A stretch of DNA of 64,000 nt from positions 3,175,411-3,239,410 of the forward strand of contig NC_006370.1 in assembly GCF_000196255.1 (NCBI RefSeq). Reading direction: 5' to 3'. The position numbers were made by a program, and so were the translations under genes. Positions 18,779 to 27,086 of this stretch are shown here, piece after piece. This DNA is from Photobacterium profundum SS9. GTDB lineage: Bacteria > Pseudomonadota > Gammaproteobacteria > Enterobacterales > Vibrionaceae. How positions within the stretch are numbered: position 1 is the stretch's first letter; each line of letters starts with the position of its first letter. The notes beneath the pieces were generated by a model. The model was not told the DNA's origin, searched no databases, and saw only the letters and a list, made by a program, of their open reading frames with translations.

Positions 18779-18843
18779 TACCCAAGTAACCTCAAGGTGC
18801 TCGTTTCAGCGAGAATTTCCAGCATCTTGAGGTAACTTAGGTA
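18779..18843. repeat. Imperfect palindromic repeat element (MITE/REP-like)
   Basis: Two 23-base arms (starting TACCCAAGTAACCTC and ending GAGGTAACTTAGGTA) pair at 20 of 23 positions around a 19-base centre that contains its own CTCG/CGAG hairpin. The element lies between pflA and the minus-strand orphan gene. Similar palindromes are, from memory, common between genes in Vibrionaceae. Its central part recurs at 10512. Confidence 0.75.
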
Positions 18844-18849
18844 TAAAGG

Positions 18850-19809
18850 CTAACTGGCTACCTGAGTCTTAGTCGTTGTTTTGCAAAGCAACGACTTGTC
18901 ATCACCAGAGCAGGTCTGATTAACCAAGTCACACTTACTCTTGGCCACCCCTTCCAGAATGCTGCACTGGGCATTGATCAGACAAAGATTTTTGCGGGCA
19001 GACAGACCTGACACTGATGCGGTAAGTGCCTCGCCTTCGACGCAGCTTGCAATTTCTGCCTGGACCTTTTCATCAAATGCATTAAGCTGTCGCTTGAAGG
19101 TAATATCCTCTTTGGGCTCAAAGCGTCCGACTGTGGCAAGCGAAAGAATATCGTCATATTTATCAACATTCAGCGGCTTACAAGCAACATCCCATTTATT
19201 TCTGAAACGGTTACGGTTTAACTCAACCGGTTTTTTACTTCCGTCAAATTGATAATAATGCGCTCGATCATCTTTAAAATAACCATAAACACTGTATTTT
19301 TTATTTAAAAAATCATAAACCAGATCAACAATAAATGGCACCCTTTCACGGGAAAGCCCCATTGCATTTTTCGCAGCATAATAACCGCAGGTCGTGAGAT
19401 TAAGCACATTGTCTTTTTCCATCACCGTTGCCGGGCTAAACATCCAGTTCTCACTGCTGGCCAGGCTATAGAGCTCAACCGAATCAGGAAAATTAAACTT
19501 ATTGGCAAACCGCGCTAACGCCGCTTGCCTGAGTTCGAAAATCTCATCTTCACCAGCGGTGGTCGCCTCACTAGACGGAGTATTCTCTTCGGAAGAAGTC
19601 GCTAAAGGCTCTTCCGGTAGTGATGATGGCTTTTCGCCAGCGCTCGCCGGCAAAGTCAGCTGCTGAAGCGCAAAAGATGAATTAGACAAACTTTCTGTAA
19701 TCGTATGCAAGTTCATCAACAGCAGCAGTAGTAGCAGGCAGCCGACCCCTCGAAATAGAGTATTAAGTTTGAAGGATAAGTCCCTCACTGGCTTTCCTTT
19801 GATGATCAT
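18850..19809 (-). CDS. Orphan exported protein, function unknown
   Basis: The family is not recognised. The 319-residue product has one hydrophobic segment near the N terminus (GVGCLLLLLLLMNL, about residues 21-34) that would anchor or export it. A low-complexity Pro/Ser/Glu-rich linker (residues 58-92) follows. The C-terminal two thirds is probably a globular periplasmic domain with about nine cysteines, mostly in the last 60 residues (CLINAQCSILEGVAKSKCD), suggesting disulfides. No domain could be named. It is alone between the palindromic repeat and tctC, transcribed away from tctC. Its even base composition compared with AT-rich neighbours hints at acquisition, but that was judged by eye. 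Confidence 0.65.
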   Translation of the reverse strand: MIIKGKPVRDLSFKLNTLFRGVGCLLLLLLLMNLHTITESLSNSSFALQQLTLPASAGEKPSSLPEEPLATSSEENTPSSEATTAGEDEIFELRQAALARFANKFNFPDSVELYSLASSENWMFSPATVMEKDNVLNLTTCGYYAAKNAMGLSRERVPFIVDLVYDFLNKKYSVYGYFKDDRAHYYQFDGSKKPVELNRNRFRNKWDVACKPLNVDKYDDILSLATVGRFEPKEDITFKRQLNAFDEKVQAEIASCVEGEALTASVSGLSARKNLCLINAQCSILEGVAKSKCDLVNQTCSGDDKSLLCKTTTKTQVAS

Positions 19810-20159
19810 TTTATATTCCCTAGCAGTATCAACTACGGCCGGATTCTATAGATAATTGTGCCCTTGTCCATAGATCAAGTGCCCACTTTTTAAGCAACTA
19901 TTGATGTGGCAAATGAAATCAAATAGATGTATTTCCATTTTTTTCAGTCTTTGTGAGCAACCTCTTTTTTCTTGATAGTCCAAGCTCCTTACGGTAGAAA
20001 CAACTTTCTCTTCTGTGAACTTTATGAACAAAACGTTTAGAAGGTTCTTTATTCTCATTTTTTCCATTTTATAGCCAAGCCGTCAACATTAATTTAACTT
20101 CTCGTTAACCCTGCTAGCCCAACAGGCATCTCAGCAGTGATAAAAAAGGAAGCTTAATC
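19810..20159. other. Divergent intergenic region upstream of tctC
   Basis: 350 bp of AT-rich DNA with no convincing gene. The minus-strand frame at 19846-20067 has no recognisable features. It must hold the promoters for the orphan exported protein and for tctCBA. No operator could be identified with confidence. Confidence 0.6.
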
Positions 20160-21152
20160 ATGTTGAACACCTTAAAAAAACAGTTTACGACGCGTGTAGC
20201 AGTCACCCTATTAGCATCAAGCATGGCGGCAATATCTGGCTCTGCGATGGCTGAATCACTTGAAAAAATTCACTTCCTAGTACCGGGTGGTGCAGGTGGT
20301 GGTTGGGATATGACAGCCCGTGGTACGGGTGAAGTGCTGGCAAAATCAGGTCTTGTCGAAAAAGTATCTTACCAAAACCTATCTGGCGGTGGTGGTGGCA
20401 AAGCCATTGCGCATTTGATCGAAACTGCGAAGCGCCAACCTGATACCTTGATGGTAAATTCCACCCCTATTGTTGTTCGTTCACTGAGTGGTATTTTCCC
20501 GCAATCTTTTCGAGATCTAACCCCTGTTGCGGCCACTATCGCGGATTACGGCGCTATTGTGGTATCGGCTGACTCCCCTTTTACCGATTGGAAACAAGTG
20601 GTCGCACAGTACACCAAAGATCCTCGTAGCGTGAAAATCGCGGGCGGTTCAGCACGTGGGTCGATGGATCACCTCATCATAGCAGCGGCATTTAAAGGCG
20701 AAGGTTTTAACCCACGCAAAGTGCGCTACATTGCCTACGATGCCGGCGGTAAAGCCATGGCAGCTTTATTGTCTGGCGAAACTGAATTGCTATCGACGGG
20801 TCTTGGCGAAGTGTTGGAAATGAACAAATCAGGTCAAGTACGTGTATTAGCGATTACAGCACCTGAACGCCTAGCAGCTGCACCTGAAATTCCAACCTTA
20901 GTCGAGCAAGGCAACAATACTGTTTTTGCTAACTGGCGTGGTTTCTTTGCCGCACCCGGTGCTAGCCAAGCAAAAATTGATGCATGGAATAAAGCGCTGT
21001 CTGGTATGTATAAAACCGATGAGTGGGCTGTGGTTCGAGATCGTAACGGCTGGATCGACACCTACAAAAATGACAAAGATTTCTACAGTTTCCTTGAACA
21101 ACAAGAGAAGCAGATGGGCGATCTAATGCGTGAACTCGGGTTCCTAGAATAA
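20160..21152 (+). CDS. tctC: Tricarboxylate transport substrate-binding protein (TctC, Bug family)
   Basis: A 330-residue periplasmic protein with a clear signal peptide (residues 1-31, ending GSAMA). The Bug-family pattern starts at IHFLVPGGAGGGWDMTARGTGEVL, where the glycine-rich loop holds a carboxylate. It also has the conserved YDAGGKAMAALLSGE and ELGFLE ending. TctC binds citrate or another di/tricarboxylate for the TctAB membrane carrier. It leads the tctC-tctB-tctA operon, with 112 bp to tctB. Because tctA is interrupted by an insertion sequence, the binding protein probably lacks a working partner in this strain. Confidence 0.92.
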   Translation: MLNTLKKQFTTRVAVTLLASSMAAISGSAMAESLEKIHFLVPGGAGGGWDMTARGTGEVLAKSGLVEKVSYQNLSGGGGGKAIAHLIETAKRQPDTLMVNSTPIVVRSLSGIFPQSFRDLTPVAATIADYGAIVVSADSPFTDWKQVVAQYTKDPRSVKIAGGSARGSMDHLIIAAAFKGEGFNPRKVRYIAYDAGGKAMAALLSGETELLSTGLGEVLEMNKSGQVRVLAITAPERLAAAPEIPTLVEQGNNTVFANWRGFFAAPGASQAKIDAWNKALSGMYKTDEWAVVRDRNGWIDTYKNDKDFYSFLEQQEKQMGDLMRELGFLE

Positions 21153-21264
21153 GTTCTTAGTCTAAATACCGCAATAAGGGCTGTATAAGCAGCCCTTATA
21201 TAAAATCTATACCGCACATAATAGCTATCACTTTAGGTGCGGTTCTTTAATTCGGGAGAGCGTA

Positions 21265-21774
21265 ATGAATTCCTCTACTTCGAAGCCTAATTCAGCACCA
21301 ACGTCCTCGGTACAATTATTCAGCCGTGACCGTATCGGCGCATTAATTTTTCTTGTCGTTTGCCTTATTTATGGCTATCAAATCGCAAATATCGCCCTGT
21401 TTCCTGGTGATGAATTTGAACCCTTTACTGCCCGTACATTGCCATACCTACTGACGACTGCAGGTATTGTATTGTCATTGTTGCTACTGATCACCGGTAA
21501 AAATGATGAACAAAGTGGTGCAACGGTTGGTTTTAACTGGAAACTGCTGATTAGCTTTTTAGTCTTAATGGCGGCTTATGGTGTGGGGTTAACGTGGCTG
21601 GGCTTTGTGCTTTCCACCAGCTTATTCTTACTGGGTGGTTTTTTACTGCTGGGTGAGCGTCGTAAATCTATTCTCTTTGGTGCGTCATTTCCTTTTGTGA
21701 CGGCTTTTTGGTTATTGCTTACTCAAGGGTTAGATATTTACCTTGAGTCAGGCTACATATTCTCAGCTTGGTAG
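21265..21774 (+). CDS. tctB: Tripartite tricarboxylate transporter small membrane subunit (TctB)
   Basis: A 169-residue protein with four hydrophobic segments, the normal TctB layout: GALIFLVVCLIYGYQI, TLPYLLTTAGIVLSLLLLI, LLISFLVLMAAYGVGL, and a C-terminal pair around FVLSTSLFLLGGFLLLG. The conserved FPRTLP-type stretch appears as FEPFTARTLPYLL. GGGAGAG precedes the ATG. It assists the large subunit TctA in proton- or sodium-driven uptake. The stop is ten bases before the tctA start. Confidence 0.9.
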   Translation: MNSSTSKPNSAPTSSVQLFSRDRIGALIFLVVCLIYGYQIANIALFPGDEFEPFTARTLPYLLTTAGIVLSLLLLITGKNDEQSGATVGFNWKLLISFLVLMAAYGVGLTWLGFVLSTSLFLLGGFLLLGERRKSILFGASFPFVTAFWLLLTQGLDIYLESGYIFSAW

Positions 21775-21784
21775 GAGAACACGG

Positions 21785-22653
21785 ATGTTAGATGGAATCC
21801 TTTCAGGTCTATCCACGGCCATTATGCCAACCAACCTAATGATGGTAATGGTGGGCTGTTTTGTCGGTACGTTTATCGGCATGTTACCCGGCCTTGGCCC
21901 TATTTCAGCCATCGCGTTGATGATCCCAATCAGCTATGGATTAGATCCGGCATCGGGCCTGATCTTAATGGCTGGCGTGTATTACGGTGCTGTATTTGGT
22001 GGGTCGACCTCATCTATTTTGATTAATGCCCCTGGCTGTTCGTCCACCGTAGTAACCGCATTTGATGGCTACCCAATGGCACAGAAAGGCCAGGCAGGTA
22101 AAGCCCTCGCATTGGCGGCTTACTCGTCATTCGTTGGTGGTACGCTTTCTGCCATTATGTTGTTAATTGCCGCGCCAGTACTTGCCAATGTCTCTCTGAG
22201 TTTTCAGTCTTCAGATTACTTTGCCCTAATGCTCGTAGGTTTATCAGCCGTTGCTGCCTTTTCCGGTAAAAACCAAGTGATAAAAGCATGGATGATGACG
22301 GTTCTTGGCTTAATGTTAGCAACCGTGGGTATCGATAAAGGTGTTGGTGTTGAACGCTTTACCTTTGGTTTAACTGATCTGATGGATGGTTTCAGCTTCC
22401 TATTATTGGCAATGGCGACCTTTGCTTTAGGTGAAACGCTCATGGGGATATTAAAACCTCAAGACGATACGAGCCAAGAAGAACAAGCAAAAATTAGTCA
22501 GATTGGCAGCATGAAAGTGACCAAAGAAGAATTTAAAGAACTAGCACCCGTTTCTATCCGTTCATCGATTCTAGGCTTTTTTGTAGGCGTACTACCTGGC
22601 GCAGGTGCGACTATCGCAGCATTCTTAAGTTATGGTTTTGAGCGCAGTATTGC
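21785..22653 (+). pseudogene. tctA: TctA large membrane subunit, 5' part (interrupted by IS)
   Basis: This is the first 289 codons of tctA. It begins MLDGILSGLSTAIMPTNLMM with AGGAG ahead of ATG 21785. It contains the family's first signature region GMLPGLGPISAIALMIPISYGLDP, then VYYGAVFGGSTSSILINAPG, and ends in GAGATIAAFLSYGFERSI at the insertion point. The IS4-family element enters after base 22653. The chimeric frame reads 21 codons into the element before stopping at 22717. Together with 24063-24726 the uninterrupted gene would encode 510 residues, normal for TctA. Confidence 0.93.
22645..22653 (+). repeat. Target-site duplication, left copy
   Basis: The nine bases CAGTATTGC directly precede the left end of the insertion sequence and are repeated at 24054-24062. 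A tenth base (G) is also shared if the terminal C/G pair of the element is assigned differently. Confidence 0.9.
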
Positions 22654-24053
22654 CATAGGTATCTACACAAAATGGTTACAAATTAACCAATCGGCCAAGA
22701 GAAGGGAACTGATCTAAGGATCAACGATCAAGAGAGTTAACTTTCATTTCATTAGTATTGACGATGACTCTTTTTGAACAACATCAATTACCCTGTATCC
22801 TTGAATCAAGATTATCTAAGCGTTATCAGACCCTTATAATGGAACACATGACAGTTAATTCTAGCAATGCACCAGGTGTAAAATCTCTTCGCCACCACAC
22901 ACAATCATGGGCATCGACACAAGCAACATGGCGTTTTTATCATAATGAGGATGTGACTTTTCCTATGCTAAGTGGCCCGATGCTGGGACTTGCTCGTTCT
23001 GGTGTGAAAGAAAGTCAAAGTCGATATGTATTAATGGCTCATGATTGGTGCCATATCAATTTCGCTAAACATCATAGTAAGTTAGATAAAACTAAGATGT
23101 CACACGCTCTCGATGTTGGCTACGAACTGCAAGCGTCTTTATTGGTAGACGCAAATACTGGCGCACCCATTGCTCCAGCAGGTCTTAACTTACTGACAAG
23201 CAACGGTATTTATCAATGCCGAAGCCAAGAGTTACAACCCAAGCAAAGTCACCTAGATTCACTCTTTGACAGCATTCATTGGCAAGAACAATTAGATTTA
23301 GACAAGCCCCTGGTGCATGTTGTTGATAGAGAAGCAGATTCAGCGAAAGACTTAAGACGTTTAGGCTCAGTTCACTGGCTAACTCGAACTAAAAAAGGCT
23401 CAACGTTCCGTCACGAAGGTCAGTTTAAAACGGCTGAAATCATCAGTCGAACAATCTCCCCAGACTTGAAAGGTGTTATTTCTCTTCGAGGTAAAGAGGG
23501 CTATTTGTTTGTTGGTGAAACGACTGTTGAGTTACACCGGAAATCAGAAAAGCTCGCGTCAGCGGCGCCCACCTGTCGCTTTGTTATGAGCCTGGTCACG
23601 GATGATGAAGGTAAAGAGCTAGCAAGATGGTATCTGCTGTCTAACGTGTTGGATGTTGATGCAACAGAGATTGCAACGTGGTATTGCCATCGCTGGAATA
23701 TTGAATCTTGGTTTAAGTTATTGAAGTCAGATGGTCATCAGTTAGAGAAATGGCAGCAAACTACTGCGGAGTCAATATTAAAGCGTCTGATCACAGCCAG
23801 TGTTGCAACGACGTTGATATTTAAGCTTTATTCGGACAGCTCGGATGAAGCTAATGAATTTAAAGGTTTTTTGGTTAAGCTGAGTGGTCGTTTAACTAAG
23901 CGAACAAAGCCTGTCACTCAGCCATCACTGCTTGCGGGACTATGGGTTTTCCTACAAATGTGTGAAGTACTAGATACCTACACCATGGATGAGATAAACG
24001 CGATGAGGCAAATAGCCAGTTCGTTTTTTGCTCAATCTGTGTAGATACCTATG
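22654..24053 (+). mobile_element. IS4-family insertion sequence (1400 bp) in tctA
   Basis: The element is bounded by perfect 16-base terminal inverted repeats, CATAGGTATCTACACA at 22654-22669 and its complement at 24038-24053. It is flanked by a 9-bp direct duplication. It carries one transposase gene whose stop codon lies inside the right repeat. Ends, duplication and coding frame are all intact, so it is probably recent and possibly still active. It disrupts tctA after codon 289. Confidence 0.95.
22764..24044 (+). CDS. IS4-family transposase
   Basis: A 426-residue DDE transposase. The N-terminal domain includes LRHHTQSWASTQATWRFYHN. The first catalytic aspartate is in MAHDWCHINF, the second in the VDREAD motif, and the family signature Y-(2)-R-(3)-E-(6)-K is exact in WYCHRWNIESWFKLLK. 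The ATG at 22764 is preferred; an in-frame TTG two codons upstream is also possible. The C terminus ends in the right inverted repeat. The gene looks complete. Confidence 0.95.
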   Translation: MTLFEQHQLPCILESRLSKRYQTLIMEHMTVNSSNAPGVKSLRHHTQSWASTQATWRFYHNEDVTFPMLSGPMLGLARSGVKESQSRYVLMAHDWCHINFAKHHSKLDKTKMSHALDVGYELQASLLVDANTGAPIAPAGLNLLTSNGIYQCRSQELQPKQSHLDSLFDSIHWQEQLDLDKPLVHVVDREADSAKDLRRLGSVHWLTRTKKGSTFRHEGQFKTAEIISRTISPDLKGVISLRGKEGYLFVGETTVELHRKSEKLASAAPTCRFVMSLVTDDEGKELARWYLLSNVLDVDATEIATWYCHRWNIESWFKLLKSDGHQLEKWQQTTAESILKRLITASVATTLIFKLYSDSSDEANEFKGFLVKLSGRLTKRTKPVTQPSLLAGLWVFLQMCEVLDTYTMDEINAMRQIASSFFAQSV

Positions 24054-24062
24054 CAGTATTGC
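24054..24062 (+). repeat. Target-site duplication, right copy
   Basis: CAGTATTGC repeats the nine bases at 22645-22653 and marks the right junction of the insertion sequence with tctA. Confidence 0.9.
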
Positions 24063-24726
24063 ACCAAAAGACAAGCAAGCTGAATTTGGTAAAGGCAGCC
24101 TTCGTGGGTTAGTCGCACCAGAATCGGCTAACAATGCCGCCTCAAGTGGATCGTTTGTACCGCTATTAACTTTGGGCATTCCAGGTTCAGGTACAACCGC
24201 TATCATGCTGGGCGCATTGATTGCTTATGGTATCCAACCGGGTCCTCGTTTGTTTGTCGATCACCCCGAGATCTTCTGGTCCGTTATTATCTCAATGTAC
24301 TTTGGCAATATCGTACTGGTGATTCTGAACCTTCCACTGATCCCCTATATCTCAAAGCTATTGATGGTGCCAAGAACCGTGTTACTACCAATGATTTTGT
24401 TCTTCTCAATCACTGGGGTATATCTGGTTTCCTTTAACACAGTCGATGTCTTTATCATGTTACTCGTCGCCATGGCTGCGATTGCGCTAAGGCTTGCAAA
24501 CTTCCCACTTGCACCGTTACTGCTCGGCTTTATTCTGGGAGGATTAATGGAAGAAAACTTGCGTAGGGCCTTGATGATCAGTGATGGGGAGATTAGCTTC
24601 TTATGGGAACGCCCTATCACACTTGCGTTCACGGTTATTGCCGCATTAGTATTAATCACCCCCATTATTCGAACCGCGATGCAGTATAAGAAAAAAGCGA
24701 GCGGCGCGAATCTCAATGTGGAATAA
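24063..24726 (+). pseudogene. tctA: TctA large membrane subunit, 3' part (after IS)
   Basis: The remaining 221 codons of tctA continue exactly in frame if the element and one target copy are removed (SI-APKDKQAEFGKGSLRG). The segment holds the second TctA signature VAPESANNAASSGSFVPLLTLGIPGSGTTAIMLGALIAYGIQPGP and several membrane spans to the end. An open frame runs from inside the element into it, but a separately made C-terminal half is unlikely to function. The sequence shows no other damage, so disruption appears recent. Confidence 0.93.
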
Positions 24727-24788
24727 AAGGAATGCGTTATAACAACAGAGCAGTCATCGCTGCTCTGGCATGAAATAAACCACGCAAA

Positions 24789-24821
24789 AAAGCCCTGCTA
24801 GCAATACACTAGCAGGGCTTT
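24789..24821. terminator. Bidirectional terminator between tctA and yqhD
   Basis: AGCCCTGCTA and TAGCAGGGCT form a ten-pair hairpin, with A-rich sequence on the left and TTTCACC on the right. It can serve the tct transcript and the convergent yqhD transcript. Confidence 0.85.
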
Positions 24822-24926
24822 CACCTGTTTTATCTTTAGTTAAATGAGTTTTAGGGACTCATTTAATGTTCGAAAACAGTATTCAACAAACAATATTCAA
24901 AAAATAATGTTCGAGAATAAGGCCTT

Positions 24927-26078
24927 TTATAAAGCCGCTTCTAGTACTTTACGGTTCACTTCTGGTGTCATGTCGCCATGCTCACCCAGTGATGTCATAC
25001 CGTGCAGTTCAAGTTGTGCCAAAATATTCTCGATACTTTCAGCATCTAGGTCAGCATCAGTCAAGCGCACTGGCATACCCATTGCCTTAAAGAATGCTTC
25101 CGTCTTTTCGATAGCCTGATCAATCACTTCATCTTCAGTACCATCAACAATGTTCCAAACACGTTGTGCGTATTGCACTAATTTACCGCGCTTTTGCTCA
25201 CGCTGTACTTTCATAACAGCAGGCAGAATAATTGCTAGAGTACGTGCATGATCAATACCGTACTGACCCGTCAATTCATGACCGATCATGTGAGTACTCC
25301 AATCTTGAGGTACACCAGAACCAATCAAACCATTCAATGCCATTGTTGCCGACCACATGATGTTTGAACGCACTTCCAGATCATCAGGGTTTGCCAGTAC
25401 TTTCGGACCTTCTTCAATCAGATTCATCAACAAACCTTCAGAGAAGCGGTCTTGTACTTTTGCATTCACAGGGAACGTTAAGTACTGCTCCATAGTGTGA
25501 ACAAACGCATCAACCACACCGTTAGCAACCTGACGCTCAGAAAGGCTTAACGTTACTTTCGGATCCAGCACTGCGAAAACAGGACGAACAAACGGTGACA
25601 TAAATGCCAGCTTCGTTGTATCACGAGTTACAACCGCACCAATGTTACTTTCAGAGCCCGTTGCTGGCAGGGTTAATACACACGATAGCGGCACAGCATC
25701 TTTAACTTGTGCTTGTTTCGCTAAAATATCCCAAGGTTCATCACCTTCAAAACGCGCTGCAGCTGCAATAAACTTGGTGCCATCAACAACAGAACCACCA
25801 CCAACAGCAAGAAGGTAAGTAATGCCTTCAGCTTTAACGACATCCACTGCTTTCATTAAGGTATCAAACTGTGGATTTGGCTCGATGCCTGAAAATTCAA
25901 TCCAGTTATGGTCTTTTAATGCAGTACTCACTTGCTCGTAAACACCGTTTGATTTGATCGAACCGCCGCCGTAAGTCACGAGGATTTTTGCATCCGCAGG
26001 GATTTGTTTAGCAATCGCTGCGATTTGATCTTCACCAAAGAAAATTTGAGTAGGGTTATGAAACGTGAAATTAAGCAT
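24927..26078 (-). CDS. yqhD: Iron-containing alcohol dehydrogenase / aldehyde reductase (YqhD)
   Basis: A 383-residue group III dehydrogenase closely resembling E. coli YqhD (387 aa). Visible motifs are YGGGSIKSNGVYEQ, the nucleotide-binding AVGGGSVVDGTKFIAAAA, LPATGSESN, and the metal-binding region NGVVDAFVHTMEQY with HMIGHELT and DHARTLAI. It reduces a range of short aldehydes with NADPH and protects against reactive aldehydes. AAGGAATG precedes the start. The upstream neighbour is a DJ-1/PfpI gene and a divergent LysR gene, so the three form a likely aldehyde-stress locus. In E. coli the regulator is AraC-type (YqhC); a LysR type here would be a replacement. Confidence 0.93.
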   Translation of the reverse strand: MLNFTFHNPTQIFFGEDQIAAIAKQIPADAKILVTYGGGSIKSNGVYEQVSTALKDHNWIEFSGIEPNPQFDTLMKAVDVVKAEGITYLLAVGGGSVVDGTKFIAAAARFEGDEPWDILAKQAQVKDAVPLSCVLTLPATGSESNIGAVVTRDTTKLAFMSPFVRPVFAVLDPKVTLSLSERQVANGVVDAFVHTMEQYLTFPVNAKVQDRFSEGLLMNLIEEGPKVLANPDDLEVRSNIMWSATMALNGLIGSGVPQDWSTHMIGHELTGQYGIDHARTLAIILPAVMKVQREQKRGKLVQYAQRVWNIVDGTEDEVIDQAIEKTEAFFKAMGMPVRLTDADLDAESIENILAQLELHGMTSLGEHGDMTPEVNRKVLEAAL

Positions 26079-26215
26079 TGCTCATTCCTTTATTAGTCAT
26101 GAATACAGTATTCAAGAGTGTTTTTATATTCGGTGTACATTACACGTGACGTATTACGACCTTAGGTTTCTACACTAAGTGCAACACGCCACTTTAATGG
26201 ATTTTGATTAACTAT

Positions 26216-26899
26216 TTATTTAGCCAATAAGCTGAGCAGAGCTTCTGCAACCGCTTCAGATGACGCTGGATTTTGTCCAGTAATTAGCATGCCATCTTGA
26301 ATTGCTAATGAATTCCAATCTTGTGCCGATTCAAACTGCCCGCCACGGGATTTTAGTTCATCTTCCAGCAAGAATGGCACTACTTCCGCCAAACCAACAG
26401 CCGTTTCTTCTGAGTTTGTAAAGCCTGTCACCGCTTTACCAGAAATAATATATTCACCATCGGCTGTTTTAGCATTTAATAACACTGCGGGGGCGTGGCA
26501 CACAGCAGAAACAGGCTTGCCTGCTTGCCAGAATGCTTCGATTAGCGCAATAGAATCGCTGTCGCTGACCAAATCCCATAATGGTCCGTGACCACCAGAG
26601 TAAAAAACGGCATCGTAATCTTGTTCACTCACATCACTCAGCTTACGTGTATTCGCTAACACCGCTTGTGCTTGCTCATCGCTATTAAAACGTACCGTTG
26701 CTTCTGTTTGTGATTGTTCAAGCTCACTATTAGGATCGATAGGAGGTTGACCACCCGCAGGCGATGCTAATGTGATATCCGCGTTTTCATCTAAGAAGCG
26801 GTAATACGGTGCTGCAAACTCTTCAATCCAAAAGCCAGTCTTATGATCCGTATCGCCTAGCTTATCGTGAGATGTTAACACCATTAAAATTTTCATCAT
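26216..26899 (-). CDS. DJ-1/PfpI-family type 1 glutamine amidotransferase-like protein
   Basis: A 227-residue protein of the DJ-1/PfpI superfamily, Hsp31/YDR533C-like subgroup. The nucleophilic elbow is visible as VSAVCHAPAVLLN (cysteine about residue 131), and the conserved acid lies in DYDAVFYSGGHGPLWDL. Family members are glyoxalase III or protein/nucleotide deglycases acting against methylglyoxal; which one applies here is not known. The ATG at 26899 follows AACGAGG; a TTG one codon earlier is less likely. It is upstream of yqhD in the same direction, 137 bp away, and divergent from the LysR gene. Confidence 0.87.
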   Translation of the reverse strand: MMKILMVLTSHDKLGDTDHKTGFWIEEFAAPYYRFLDENADITLASPAGGQPPIDPNSELEQSQTEATVRFNSDEQAQAVLANTRKLSDVSEQDYDAVFYSGGHGPLWDLVSDSDSIALIEAFWQAGKPVSAVCHAPAVLLNAKTADGEYIISGKAVTGFTNSEETAVGLAEVVPFLLEDELKSRGGQFESAQDWNSLAIQDGMLITGQNPASSEAVAEALLSLLAK

Positions 26900-26981
26900 C
26901 AACCTCGTTATGTCCTATTTAAAGCGTGATGAGAGTGTATGCCTGTTCATTAAATTCGACAATGGAGATAAGTTAGGAATC

Positions 26982-26995
26982 ATTGTTCGAACAAT
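26982..26995. promoter_or_regulatory. Palindromic operator candidate between pfpI-like gene and LysR gene
   Basis: ATTGTTCGAACAAT is a perfect 14-base palindrome, followed after four bases by a half site (GAACAAT). It lies 83 bp from the pfpI-like start and about 90 bp from the LysR start, where a LysR-type regulator would bind to control both. Confidence 0.6.
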
Positions 26996-27086
26996 TAGAA
27001 CAATAGGTACTCTTTAGGCATACTAGAGCACTATTCCCTGATCATTTTGCCCCTTAAATAGTGCGTTAACGATATAGAGTAAAAGA

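Noticed and set aside
19846-20067. Minus-strand 73-codon frame upstream of tctC
   Set aside because: No family features, no ribosome site, AT-rich promoter-like DNA.
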